Assembly (NCBI GenBank): GCA_016302005.1
Contig: JAEDOK010000053.1
Span: 1-10,701, forward strand
DNA: 10,701 nt
Source: Oscillospiraceae bacterium
GTDB taxonomy: Bacteria > Bacillota_A > Clostridia > Oscillospirales > Oscillospiraceae
Direction of reading: 5' to 3'
Numbering within the stretch: the first letter of the stretch is position 1; each line of letters opens with the position of its first letter. The notes under the pieces are model-generated. The model was given only the letters and a program-made list of their open reading frames with translations, did no database searches and had not been told where the DNA came from. Positions 1 to 7,413 of this stretch are shown here, in pieces. Both the position numbers and the translations under genes were made by a program.

Positions 1-479
1 TTTTCCTTGGTGGCGAACATCGTGCCGACCTGGCTGCGCAGACCCTTGCCGAGGTCTTCGAGAGAAGCGCCGACGGCGAGACCGTTCTCGGAGAACGCGC
101 TTTGGGTACGGCCGTAAACGATCTGGAGGAACAGCTCGCGCATTGCGGTGTTGATGGCATCGCAGACGAGGTCGGTATTGAGCGCCTCAAGGAGGGTCTT
201 GCCGATCAGAATCTCGGAAGCCATTGCCGCAGAATGGGTCATACCGGAGCAGCCCAGTGTCTCGACAAGGGCTTCCTCAATGATGCCGTCCTTGACGTTG
301 AGGGTCAGCTTGCAGGCGCCCTGCTGCGGTGCACACCAGCCGACGCCGTGCGTAAAGCCGGAGATATCGCTGATCTGCTTTGCCTGCACCCATTTGCCTT
401 CTTCGGGGATGGGAGCGGGACCGTGGTATGCGCCCTTTGCAACCGGACACATATGCTGTACTTCTGTTGTGTAAATCAT
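1..479 (-). CDS. NifU/IscU-like iron-sulfur scaffold protein, 3' end cut off by window edge
   Basis: Read on the minus strand from ATG at 479, this gene gives 159 residues before the window ends, so it is partial at its C-terminus. The segment with G76-C77-S78-G79, followed by a Met/Ala/Ser-rich helix and GKT at 93-95, resembles the second conserved Cys region of NifU/IscU scaffold proteins. Further cysteines lie at 11, 49, 56 and 106; C49 and C77 are the best candidates for cluster ligands. From memory of the family, this type (starting MIYTTEVQHMCPVAKGAYHG) is annotated in Clostridia as an iron-sulfur cluster assembly scaffold-like protein and sits next to a 'GGGtGRT' protein gene, which would lie off the left edge. 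The start is supported by AAAGGA nine bases upstream and by a perfect promoter. The fold assignment is fairly safe; the actual role in Fe-S assembly is inferred. Confidence 0.75.
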   Translation of the reverse strand, partial: MIYTTEVQHMCPVAKGAYHGPAPIPEEGKWVQAKQISDISGFTHGVGWCAPQQGACKLTLNVKDGIIEEALVETLGCSGMTHSAAMASEILIGKTLLEALNTDLVCDAINTAMRELFLQIVYGRTQSAFSENGLAVGASLEDLGKGLRSQVGTMFATKE

Positions 480-487
480 TGCAAAAA

Positions 488-563
488 TCCTTTCCGTGCG
501 CCCCGTTCGGAACGCAAAAAATTAACAAATTTATGCACGGAACCGTAAAAAGCCGCTTTTCAC
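488..563 (-). promoter_or_regulatory. Structured 5' leader of the NifU-like gene
   Basis: Between the predicted start of transcription (about 570) and the start codon, the minus-strand RNA can form two hairpins. The first (563-545) is GUGAAAAG, loop CGG, CUUUUUAC, with one G-U pair. The second pairs TTCCGTGC (542-535) with GCACGGAA (499-492) over a 35-nt AU-rich loop that holds a small inner dyad, CGTTC-C-GAACG (514-504). The 3' arm of the second stem overlaps the edge of the Shine-Dalgarno sequence AAAGGA (493-488), so folding could affect translation. I do not recognise a known riboswitch. A control function is inferred from base pairing alone. Confidence 0.4.
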
Positions 564-576
564 AGTTTCCGTTTCT

Positions 577-605
577 ATTATACAGAAAGCGACACGGATT
601 GTCAA
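577..605 (-). promoter_or_regulatory. Consensus sigma-A promoter of the NifU-like gene
   Basis: On the minus strand TTGACA (605-600) and TATAAT (582-577) are both perfect matches to the sigma-70/sigma-A consensus, separated by exactly 17 bases. Transcription should start near 570, leaving a leader of about 90 nt before the ATG at 479. This is the strongest-looking promoter in the window, which suggests the gene is highly expressed unless it is held down by a repressor or by the leader. Confidence 0.88.
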
Positions 606-679
606 CGAGCTTTCTCTGAAAAATCAAGTAGAGTTTCCCAAAAGTCCTGCACGGTTCTGAAAAAAAATGAAAAAAAGAC

Positions 680-708
680 TTGCATTTCTACAGGAAGTGT
701 GCTAAAAT
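680..708 (+). promoter_or_regulatory. rpmE promoter, sigma-A type with extended -10
   Basis: TTGCAT at 680-685 and TAAAAT at 703-708 are separated by 17 bases. TGC directly before the -10 hexamer gives the extended TGn element. The expected start of transcription is near 714-715. It diverges from the promoter of the NifU-like gene, with about 75 bases between the two -35 boxes. The intergenic region 480-772 is otherwise filled by the two leaders. Confidence 0.8.
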
Positions 709-712
709 ACAC

Positions 713-742
713 GGGCATGGAAAAAGGCGGGGCAGCATGCCC
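713..742 (+). promoter_or_regulatory. Hairpin at the 5' end of the rpmE transcript, possible L31 leader
   Basis: GGGCATG (713-719) can pair with CATGCCC (736-742) around a 16-nt purine-rich loop, and the stem is followed by TTTT. The predicted transcript starts at or within the first arm, so the hairpin would be the first element of the RNA, about 30 nt before the start codon. Many ribosomal protein genes are autoregulated through such leaders, and leaders of rpmE have been proposed in several bacterial groups. I cannot match this one to a specific published structure. It could also act as a weak attenuator or a stabilising 5' hairpin. Confidence 0.4.
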
Positions 743-772
743 TTTTACGATGAACAGAAAGAGGTGAATGTG

Positions 773-973
773 ATGAAGGAAGGTATCCATCCGAAGTACG
801 AACAGACGACGATCCGCTGTGCTTGTGGTGAGGTCATTGCGACCGGTTCCACCAAGAAGGACATCAAGGTCGAAATTTGCTCCAAGTGCCACCCTTTCTA
901 TACCGGCAAGCAAAAGCTGGTTGATACCGGCGGACGCGTTGACCGCTTCAACAAGAAGTTTGGCCTGAAGTAA
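773..973 (+). CDS. rpmE: 50S ribosomal protein L31, zinc-binding (C+) form
   Basis: This 66-residue protein is a component of the large ribosomal subunit that sits at the bridge between the two subunits. It starts MKEGIHPKY and ends RFNKKFGLK, like the B. subtilis RpmE protein. The four cysteines C16, C18, C36 and C39 form the zinc site of the C+ class; C- paralogs lack them and replace L31 under zinc starvation. The start at 773 fits the family length exactly and has GAGGTG six bases upstream. The reading frame is open further upstream to 680, but that extension lies across the promoter and leader and has no family support. The gene appears to be its own transcription unit, with a promoter at 680-708 and a terminator at 981-1010. 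Confidence 0.97.
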   Translation: MKEGIHPKYEQTTIRCACGEVIATGSTKKDIKVEICSKCHPFYTGKQKLVDTGGRVDRFNKKFGLK

Positions 974-980
974 TGAGTAA

Positions 981-1010
981 AGTCTGCATCGTATCGGTGC
1001 GGACTTTTTT
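981..1010 (+). terminator. Intrinsic terminator after rpmE
   Basis: A stem of 10 pairs (981-990 with 996-1005, two of them G-U) closes a five-base loop and is followed by a run of T (1005-1010) that continues as a pyrimidine-rich tract to about 1020. It begins seven bases after the rpmE stop codon. The G-U pairs may make it leaky, which matters because no clear promoter is visible between it and hflX. Confidence 0.85.
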
Positions 1011-1039
1011 CTTTCTTTGTCATATTTTGGGAGAATTGC

Positions 1040-2311
1040 ATGGAGAATAATGAGCGTATGGTTTGCGAAAAAGCGGTGCTTGTCGGTCTGAACGCGGATT
1101 GCTTCAAGCCGGAGGAGAACGCCACATATGAGACGCTGGAGGAGCTGGAGGCACTTTTGGAGACCGCAGGCGGCTCTTGCGCAGCTAAGGTGCTGCAAAA
1201 CCGTCATGCGCCCGACCCGCACAGCTTTATCGGTGAGGGCAAGGCGCAGGAAGTGTGCGAGCTTTTGCAGACGACCGAGGCAAACTTGGTTATCTTTGAT
1301 AATGACCTTTCTCCCTCGCAAATTCGCGCCTTGGAGGAGATCACGGGCGTGACGGTACTGGACCGCAGCGCATTGATCCTTGATATTTTCGCGCAGCGTG
1401 CGAAGACTGCAGAAGGACGCTTGCAGGTCGAGCTGGCGCAGTATCAATATCTTTTGCCGAAGCTTTCCGGCATGGGCAAGTCCATGTCCCGCTTGGGCGG
1501 CGGCATCGGCACGAGAGGTCCCGGAGAGACAAAGCTGGAGACTGACCGCCGCCACATCCGCGAGCGGATCAACCGCTTGCAGCAGGAGCTTGCGGAGGTG
1601 CGCAAGGTACGTGCGGTGCAGCGAGAGCGAAGAATCAAGAATTCCGTTCCGGTTGTAGCGCTCGTCGGCTATACGAACGCGGGGAAATCGACCCTGCTCA
1701 ATAAGCTGACCGACGCGGGGATCCCTGCAAACAACCGCCTGTTTGACACTCTCGACACGACGACGCGGCGTTTAAAAATCTCCGATCATTTGGAAATCCT
1801 TCTTTCTGATACGGTCGGCTTTATTGCCAAATTGCCGCACCATTTGATTGAAGCATTTCAGGCGACCTTGGAAGAACTGGAATATGCCGATCTTTTGATT
1901 CATGTTATTGATGCGTCCGACCCGCAGATGGAGGCGCATATTGCGGTCGTGGATAAGCTGATTGAAAAGCTTGCTAAACCGAACGTTCCCGTGATCCGCT
2001 GCTATAATAAGGCGGATCTGACGGAGGACATCACCGCCTGCCCAACCGGTGCGCGGTGCGTGACGACCTGCGCAAGAAGCGGTGTCGGACTGGACAGCCT
2101 GCTGTCTTGCATCGAGTCGATCCTGCTTGGAGAATTGCATCATGTGACGCTGCTGCTTCCGTATGGAGAGGCGGGCGCGTTGGAGCGTCTGCACGAACAG
2201 GCGCAGGTGTTGAAAACCGACTATACCGCTGAGGGCGTGGAGATCGAGACGATCTGCTCGGAGACGCTTTATGGAAAGCTGCGCCGGTATGTAAAGGAGC
2301 AGACGCCATGA
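1040..2311 (+). CDS. hflX: GTPase HflX, ribosome-splitting factor
   Basis: HflX binds the large ribosomal subunit and uses GTP to split stalled or stress-damaged 70S ribosomes; in some Firmicutes a relative also gives macrolide/lincosamide resistance. The 423-residue product has the usual family length. The N-terminal HflX domain (about 1-190) ends in the hallmark linker GTRGPGETKLETDRR (157-171) and a helical stretch. The GTPase domain follows: G1 GYTNAGKS (210-217), a threonine-rich G2 region DTTTRR, G3 DTVG (257-260) and G4 NKAD (323-326). A C-terminal domain completes the protein. The ATG at 1040 has GGGAGA about six bases upstream. The gene lies 66 bases after rpmE, beyond its terminator, and its stop overlaps the next start (ATGA), so it heads the long co-directional run. 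No clear promoter of its own is visible. Confidence 0.95.
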   Translation: MENNERMVCEKAVLVGLNADCFKPEENATYETLEELEALLETAGGSCAAKVLQNRHAPDPHSFIGEGKAQEVCELLQTTEANLVIFDNDLSPSQIRALEEITGVTVLDRSALILDIFAQRAKTAEGRLQVELAQYQYLLPKLSGMGKSMSRLGGGIGTRGPGETKLETDRRHIRERINRLQQELAEVRKVRAVQRERRIKNSVPVVALVGYTNAGKSTLLNKLTDAGIPANNRLFDTLDTTTRRLKISDHLEILLSDTVGFIAKLPHHLIEAFQATLEELEYADLLIHVIDASDPQMEAHIAVVDKLIEKLAKPNVPVIRCYNKADLTEDITACPTGARCVTTCARSGVGLDSLLSCIESILLGELHHVTLLLPYGEAGALERLHEQAQVLKTDYTAEGVEIETICSETLYGKLRRYVKEQTP

Positions 2312-2943
2312 CGGAATATTTGGTGCCGACGAAGGATGCCGACGCCGAATTTATCGAGCGGCGCTCGCGATTTATCGGGCATATCTTCCGCACCGAAACG
2401 GAGCAGGAGGCGCTTGCGCGGCTGAAGCAAATGCGCGAAAAATACTGGGATGCGACGCACAATGTCTACGCCTATATTATTAAAGACGGCGCAACACGCT
2501 TTTCTGACGACGGAGAGCCGGGCGGCACGGCGGGAATGCCTGTTTTGCAGGTGCTGCAGCGCGAGGGGATCTTCAATGTGACCTGCGTCGTCACCCGTTA
2601 TTTTGGCGGCATCTTACTCGGTGCAGGCGGCTTGGTGCGCGCCTATGCGCACAGCGCGAAAATCGGCTTAGACGCTGCGGGGCGTTCCATGAAGCGCGTG
2701 TGGACGAATGTCTATCTGCCGTGCCCCTATAGCTGGTATGAGCGGTTGAAGCTTGAAATTACAGCGTTCGGCGGCATCATCAAGAATACCGATTTTGGCG
2801 CGGATGTCAGCTTTGACCTTTTGCTTCCGGAGGCACAGACCCGGCCGTTTCTTGCCCGTGTGTTTGATCTCTCAGCGGGGACGATAGAAGGACTTATCGG
2901 TGACAGTGAATATCGGGATTTTCCGATCGAGGTGAATGGATGA
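2308..2943 (+). CDS. YigZ/YvyE (IMPACT) family protein
   Basis: This is a 211-residue member of the UPF0029/IMPACT family. The N-terminal domain shows the conserved DDGEPGG (67-73) and TRYFGGILLGAGGLVRAYA (96-114) motifs; the C-terminal third matches the smaller ferredoxin-like domain of YigZ in position and length. In eukaryotes the IMPACT domain tunes the Gcn2 kinase; in bacteria the role is not settled, although a link to translation or nucleotide binding is usually suggested. The start overlaps the hflX stop by four bases (ATGA), and the end overlaps the next gene the same way, which implies translational coupling. The pairing with hflX would fit a translation-related role, but that is inference. 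Confidence 0.9.
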   Translation: MTEYLVPTKDADAEFIERRSRFIGHIFRTETEQEALARLKQMREKYWDATHNVYAYIIKDGATRFSDDGEPGGTAGMPVLQVLQREGIFNVTCVVTRYFGGILLGAGGLVRAYAHSAKIGLDAAGRSMKRVWTNVYLPCPYSWYERLKLEITAFGGIIKNTDFGADVSFDLLLPEAQTRPFLARVFDLSAGTIEGLIGDSEYRDFPIEVNG

Positions 2944-3419
2944 TGCTCCAAATTGACGACACACTGCGCTTGCGTCGATATGACGGGTTCTGTGAATTTG
3001 CGTTGCCGTGGTATCTTGACGCGCATACGATCTGGATGGTCGACCACCGAACCACGCCTTACGACTTAACGCTGTTAAAAAGAATGTATACCTACCTTGA
3101 CAAAAAGGGAGAACTGTATTTCATTGAGCTTTTTTGCGATGGTACATATATCCCGGTCGGGGATGTCACGCTTTGTCGGGATGATCTTCCCATCGTGATC
3201 GCGCCCGGTTTCCAGGGCAGAGGAATCGGAAAGCGCGTCCTCCTCGGGCTGATCCGGGAGGCAAAAAGCAGAGGTTGGGATCATCTTGCGGTAGAGGAAA
3301 TCTATTGCGACAATATTGCTTCGCAGCGTTTGTTTGAAGGCTGCGGTTTTCAAAAAACGGCTGCAACCAAAGACGGCGCCTGTTATCGACTTTGTTTCCG
3401 AACGGAGGAAAAGCTATGA
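2940..3419 (+). CDS. GNAT-family N-acetyltransferase, substrate unknown
   Basis: This 159-residue protein has the acetyl-CoA pyrophosphate loop of GNAT enzymes, Q92-G-R-G-I-G97, at the start of a helix, followed by a second conserved block ending in the typical 'N-x-A-S-x-x-L-F-E-x-x-G-F' (about 122-136). That pattern is shared by enzymes such as RimI and by small-molecule acetyltransferases. The N-terminal half (about 1-80) is aromatic-rich and gives no hint of substrate. It overlaps the YigZ-family gene by four bases (2940-2943) and dgt by four bases (3416-3419). A second ATG at 2943 would shorten it by one residue. The family call is firm. A protein N-terminal or ribosomal target is only a guess from its neighbours. 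Confidence 0.87.
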   Translation: MMLQIDDTLRLRRYDGFCEFALPWYLDAHTIWMVDHRTTPYDLTLLKRMYTYLDKKGELYFIELFCDGTYIPVGDVTLCRDDLPIVIAPGFQGRGIGKRVLLGLIREAKSRGWDHLAVEEIYCDNIASQRLFEGCGFQKTAATKDGACYRLCFRTEEKL

Positions 3420-4432
3420 TGATCAGAGAGCGGTTAGAGCAGGAGGAACACATTCGATTCTCGGAAAAAGCGCAGTTTTCTGATGCCTCTCGTGGACGCC
3501 CTCGGGTGGAGCCGGAGACGGAAAACGATGTGCGCACCTGCTATCAACGTGATTCCGACCGTATTCTGCACAGCAAATCCTTTCGCCGTCTGATGCACAA
3601 GACACAGGTCTTTTTGCAGCCGGAGGGAGACCACTACCGCACACGCATGACCCATACCTTAGAGGTTGCGCGGATTGCCCGCACAATCACGCGGGCATTG
3701 CGGCTCAACGAGGATCTCGCCGAAGCAATTGCCTTCGGGCATGACCTCGGACATACGCCCTTCGGGCACGCGGGAGAGGTCGCGCTGTCGGAGGTTATAG
3801 GAAAGCCCTTCCGGCACAATGAGCAATCCCTGCGCGTGGTTGACTTTTTGGAAAAAAACGGTCAGGGGCTGAACCTGACCTACGAGGTGCGCATGGGCAT
3901 TCTCGGCCATACGCGTTCGAGCCGTCTGCCGGAGACGCTGGAGGGGCAGATCGTCCGCAAGGCGGATCAGATTGCCTATATCAACCACGACATTGACGAT
4001 GCCATGCGCGCGGGGATCTTGACCAACGCCGACATTCCCAAGGAAATATCCGATGTATTGGGAACCGATCACCGCGACCGGATCAATTCCCTTGTGACGG
4101 ATATGATCTTTCATACGCTGGACTCAGGAACGCTGGGCATGACGGCGGAGGTTGAGAAAGCGATGGAAGCGCTGCGCAGCTTTATGTTTGAACGCGTCTA
4201 TAAAAACCCCGTTGCCAAGGGCGAAGAGATAAAGGCGCGGCGCATTTTACAGCAGCTTTATGAATATTACAGCAAGCATCCCGAGGCGATTCCGGCGGAT
4301 TTCCAGCCGCAGATCGACTTTGAGGGGATGGAACGCGTCATCTGCGATTATATCGCGGGTATGACGGATAAATACGCCATGTACAAATACGATGAGCTGT
4401 TCATCCCGACAGCATGGCAGGTGCGGGGATAG
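3416..4432 (+). CDS. dgt: Deoxyguanosinetriphosphate triphosphohydrolase-like protein
   Basis: HD-superfamily enzyme predicted to cleave dNTPs to deoxynucleosides and triphosphate, which limits dNTP pools. The 338-residue product carries H80 (in RMTHTLEV), the H109-D110 pair within HDLGHTPFGH (109-118), and a later aspartate at D192 (in NHDIDDA). These are the four metal ligands expected of an HD phosphohydrolase. The N-terminal RDSDRILHSKSFRRLMHKTQVF block is typical of the dGTPase family. I chose ATG 3416 because GGAGG lies seven bases before it; an upstream ATG at 3392 is in frame but precedes this site and lies inside the GNAT gene. The next codon is also ATG. It overlaps the GNAT gene by four bases and sits 15 bases before dnaG, an order known from other Clostridia. 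Real substrate preference varies in this family. Confidence 0.93.
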   Translation: MMIRERLEQEEHIRFSEKAQFSDASRGRPRVEPETENDVRTCYQRDSDRILHSKSFRRLMHKTQVFLQPEGDHYRTRMTHTLEVARIARTITRALRLNEDLAEAIAFGHDLGHTPFGHAGEVALSEVIGKPFRHNEQSLRVVDFLEKNGQGLNLTYEVRMGILGHTRSSRLPETLEGQIVRKADQIAYINHDIDDAMRAGILTNADIPKEISDVLGTDHRDRINSLVTDMIFHTLDSGTLGMTAEVEKAMEALRSFMFERVYKNPVAKGEEIKARRILQQLYEYYSKHPEAIPADFQPQIDFEGMERVICDYIAGMTDKYAMYKYDELFIPTAWQVRG

Positions 4433-4447
4433 AAAGGGGTAAGACGG

Positions 4448-6199
4448 ATGGCATTTCCCTCTGCGTTTCTTGACGAACTGAATAACCGCAACCCGATTGA
4501 GGAGGTCGTGGGGCAGTATGTCGCCTTGACGCGCAAGGGCAGCAACCTTTTCGGGCTTTGCCCCTTCCATGGAGAGAAGACTGCTTCCTTCTCCGTTGCG
4601 CCCGAGAAGGGGATATACTACTGCTTTGGCTGCCACAAGGGCGGCGGTGTCATCAACTTCATCATGGAGATCGAAAACCTCAGCTATCCTGATGCGGTGC
4701 GTTTTTTGGCAAAGCGCGCCGGGCTTGAGGTGCCGGAGGATGGCACAAATCAGTCGCAGTACAAGAAAAAGGAACGGCTATGGGCACTGTGTAAGGAGAG
4801 CGCGCGTTTTTTCAACGAGCAGCTCCGCACGCCCAATGCGGGTGAGGTGCGGGCGTATATAGCCAAGCGCGGACTTTCTCCTTCGACCGTGACGCGCTTC
4901 GGACTTGGGTTCGCGCCGAACACATGGAGCGCGCTGTTAGACGCAATGACGGCGAAGGGTTTTACCAAAGAGGAGCTTTACGATGCCGGACTTGTCCTGC
5001 AAAACCGAGAAAAGGGCACCTTTTACGACCGCTTCCGAAATCGTCTGATGTTTCCGATCATTGATGTGCGCGGAAATGTGATCGGCTTCGGCGGACGCGT
5101 CATGGATGATTCTACACCGAAATATCTCAATTCCCCCGAGACGATTATTTTTAATAAACGACGAAACCTTTTTGCGATGAATATCGTCAAAAAGAGTAAG
5201 CAGGGCTTTATCATTCTAACCGAGGGCTACATGGATGCCATCGCGCTACACCAGTACGGGTTTGACTGCGCGGTCGCGTCCCTCGGCACCTCGCTGACAC
5301 AGGAGCACGCGGACATGCTGTCCAAATATACAAACGAGATCGTGCTGACCTATGACGGCGACGCTGCCGGACAGAACGCGACACAGCGCGCGATCCCGAT
5401 GCTGGAAAAGACGGGGTTACGCGTGAAGGTGCTGCGGATGCAGGGCGCTAAGGATCCAGACGAATTTTTGAAAAAATTCGGCGCGGATCGCTTCAAGCTC
5501 CTTCTGGAAGGCTCGGAGAATCAGGCGGAGTATCGCCTGCGCTCGCTGCGGATGAAGTTTGATCTTACGACGGACGAGCAGAAAGTGGAGTTTGCCAAGC
5601 AGGCGGCAGAGCTGATTTCGACCTACTCGACCGCCGTTGAGCGCGAAATCTACGGCGTAAGGGCAGCGGAGATGGCGGGATTATCCCCTGAGGTCATGAA
5701 GCTGGAGATTGGCAAGGCATTCAAGCGTCGTGTGGCAACGGAGAAAAAAACGCAGGAGAAGCGGGATTTGGAGATTGCCGCCGCAAGGCAGCCCAGAGCG
5801 CGCGAGCTGCACTATGACAACGTACGCTCAGCGATGGCGGAGGAGGGCGTGTTACGGATGCTGCTGCGGGAACCCGCGCTGTTTGATCGCATCGGCGGTC
5901 TGACGGAGGAGGAGTTTTCCGTGCCGATGTTCGGTAAGGTCTTCTCCGTGTGGCTGGAGCGGCATTTCGAGGATCTTCCGCTCGATTTGGCGTGCCTTGC
6001 CGAAGGACTGACCTCAGCCGAAATGTCGCATTTGACAGGGGTACTGCAAAAGCAGGACGCGCCTTTGTCGGAGGATGCGTTTGATGACTGCGTCCGCATC
6101 ATTCGAGAAGAACACCGTCATGCGCAGGTAAGCGATGCAAGCAGCCTTCGGGCAATGCAGGAGAGCCTGCGCAAGAAGAAAGGATATGGAGGTACATAG
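4448..6199 (+). CDS. dnaG: DNA primase
   Basis: DnaG makes the RNA primers for the replication fork. The 583-residue product is close to the usual length of about 600. The N-terminal zinc-binding domain has C38, H41, C59 and C62 in the expected CPFH...YYCFGC arrangement. The central RNA polymerase core contains the Toprim fold, with the catalytic glutamate E259 (in TEGYMDA) and the metal-binding YDGDAAG loop (D303, D305). The C-terminal 130 or so residues have the helical character of the helicase-interaction domain. AAAGGGG eight bases before ATG 4448 supports the start. The gene follows dgt by 15 bases and is followed after a single base by rpoD in this numbering, so the two are almost certainly transcribed together as in the classic macromolecular synthesis operon. 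Confidence 0.97.
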   Translation: MAFPSAFLDELNNRNPIEEVVGQYVALTRKGSNLFGLCPFHGEKTASFSVAPEKGIYYCFGCHKGGGVINFIMEIENLSYPDAVRFLAKRAGLEVPEDGTNQSQYKKKERLWALCKESARFFNEQLRTPNAGEVRAYIAKRGLSPSTVTRFGLGFAPNTWSALLDAMTAKGFTKEELYDAGLVLQNREKGTFYDRFRNRLMFPIIDVRGNVIGFGGRVMDDSTPKYLNSPETIIFNKRRNLFAMNIVKKSKQGFIILTEGYMDAIALHQYGFDCAVASLGTSLTQEHADMLSKYTNEIVLTYDGDAAGQNATQRAIPMLEKTGLRVKVLRMQGAKDPDEFLKKFGADRFKLLLEGSENQAEYRLRSLRMKFDLTTDEQKVEFAKQAAELISTYSTAVEREIYGVRAAEMAGLSPEVMKLEIGKAFKRRVATEKKTQEKRDLEIAAARQPRARELHYDNVRSAMAEEGVLRMLLREPALFDRIGGLTEEEFSVPMFGKVFSVWLERHFEDLPLDLACLAEGLTSAEMSHLTGVLQKQDAPLSEDAFDDCVRIIREEHRHAQVSDASSLRAMQESLRKKKGYGGT

Positions 6200-6200
6200 C

Positions 6201-7328
6201 ATGGACGAGATGCAACAGGAGATGCGGCTGCATGAAAAGCTGCAGCTGCTTTTGCAGAATGCGAAAAAAGAGAAGCGGATCGCATCGAAAGACCTGATCG
6301 ACGCGTTGGAATCCATTGACGCGGATGAACAGCAGACCGACATGATTTATGAAGCTTTGGAAGCTGCCGGTGTCGAGATTGATGTCTCCGATGTCGTGGA
6401 AATGCTGACAAAGCCGGACGATATGGCACCCAGCGAAGAGGAATTGGAGCTGATCGAAGAGGAGAAGCTCATTGATACCGAGGAGATCTCCGACGCGATG
6501 AGCGTCAACGATCCCGTCCGTATGTACCTCAAGGAGATCGGAAAGATCCCGCTTTTGACAAGCGAGGAGGAGACGGAGGTCGCCAAACGGCTTGCCGAGG
6601 GCGATGAAGCGGCGCATAATACAATGGTTGAGGCAAACCTGCGTCTGGTCGTCTCAATTGCAAGGCGCTATGTCGGCAGGGGACTGCCCTTCCTTGACCT
6701 GATCCAAGAGGGCAACCTCGGACTGATTAAGGCGGTCGGAAAGTTTGACTATACGAAGGGCTACAAGTTCTCCACCTATGCGACATGGTGGATTCGACAG
6801 TCCATTTCCCGCGCAATTGCCGATCATGCCCGTACCATTCGCATTCCCGTGCATATGGTTGAGACCATCAACCGCGTTTCCCGCGCACAGCATGAGCTGC
6901 TGCAGGAGCTTGGCAGAGATCCGTCTTCGGAGGAGATTGCCCAAAGACTGCATATTTCCACAGAAAAGGTCGATGAGATCTTACGCGTTGCCCAAGAGCC
7001 GATTTCCCTAGAGACACCTGTAGGAGAGGAGGATAACAGCCATCTCGGTGACTTTATTCAGGACGAGGATGCATCTGAGCCTGCCGATGTGGCTTCCTAC
7101 GCAATGCTGCGCGAGCAGCTTGCAGGCGTCTTAAAAACGCTGACACCGCGTGAGGAAAAGGTTCTCTGCCTGCGCTACGGTCTGATCGACGGCAAGATGC
7201 ATACGCTCGAGGAGGTTGGCGACGAATTTGAAGTTACGCGCGAACGTATTCGCCAAATTGAGGCAAAAGCGCTCCGAAAGCTGCGCCATCCCTCGCGTTC
7301 AAAGATTCTCAAAGACTTTCTGAATTGA
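6201..7328 (+). CDS. rpoD: RNA polymerase primary sigma factor (sigma-A/RpoD)
   Basis: This 375-residue protein is the housekeeping sigma factor. A short acidic N-terminal domain (region 1.1) is followed by region 1.2 ([16 protein letters not shown]), then region 2 with [12 protein letters not shown], the [13 protein letters not shown] block and [13 protein letters not shown], which contacts the -10 element. Region 3 follows. Region 4 has the helix-turn-helix [19 protein letters not shown] that reads the -35 element. The length matches B. subtilis SigA (about 371) and not the longer E. coli protein. ATG 6201 has GGAGG eight bases upstream; an in-frame ATG at 6186 and the open frame back to 6135 lie inside dnaG and lack a ribosome binding site. 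The consensus promoters elsewhere in the window are those this protein would recognise. Confidence 0.97.
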   Translation: MDEMQQEMRLHEKLQLLLQNAKKEKRIASKDLIDALESIDADEQQTDMIYEALEAAGVEIDVSDVVEMLTKPDDMAPSEEELELIEEEKLIDTEEISDAMSVNDPVRMYLKEIGKIPLLTSEEETEVAKRLAEGDEAAHNTMVEANLRLVVSIARRYVGRGLPFLDLIQEGNLGLIKAVGKFDYTKGYKFSTYATWWIRQSISRAIADHARTIRIPVHMVETINRVSRAQHELLQELGRDPSSEEIAQRLHISTEKVDEILRVAQEPISLETPVGEEDNSHLGDFIQDEDASEPADVASYAMLREQLAGVLKTLTPREEKVLCLRYGLIDGKMHTLEEVGDEFEVTRERIRQIEAKALRKLRHPSRSKILKDFLN

Positions 7329-7333
7329 GTTCT

Positions 7334-7374
7334 GAAAAAATTTTTCTTGACATTATCAAAAAAAATCGTATCAT
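7334..7374 (+). promoter_or_regulatory. acpP promoter with A/T-rich upstream element
   Basis: TTGACA (7347-7352) and TATCAT (7369-7374) are separated by 16 bases. Directly upstream of the -35 box is an A-tract/T-tract, GAAAAAATTTTTC (7334-7346), the kind of sequence that acts as an UP element for the alpha subunit. Transcription would begin near 7381. The same A/T dyad could serve as a weak terminator for rpoD, but it has no GC stem, so I see no proper terminator between rpoD and acpP. Confidence 0.8.
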
Positions 7375-7413
7375 ATAGGAAGAAAGACACAGAATACTGT
7401 GGAGGGAAAGAAA

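Noticed and set aside
102..548. Plus-strand open frame at the left edge
   Set aside because: It is antisense to the NifU-like gene and runs through its promoter-proximal leader; the minus-strand reading has a start, ribosome binding site, promoter and family match.
602..1555. Long minus-strand open frame of 317 codons
   Set aside because: It covers rpmE, its promoter and terminator and the start of hflX in antisense; the translation is low-complexity without recognisable motifs, a shadow of GC-biased coding.
1029..2141. A 12-base repeat GGAGAATTGCAT-like at about 1030 and 2130
   Set aside because: Two copies only, one at a start codon region and one in coding sequence; no extension on either side, so chance is sufficient.
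3097..3125. TTGACA inside the GNAT gene with TTCATT 17 bases downstream, possible internal promoter for dgt-dnaG-rpoD
   Set aside because: The -10 matches at only three of six positions; too weak to annotate without transcript data.
6032..6037. Perfect TTGACA within the dnaG 3' region, possible internal promoter for rpoD
   Set aside because: The sequence 16-18 bases downstream (near GGACGC) has no resemblance to a -10 element.
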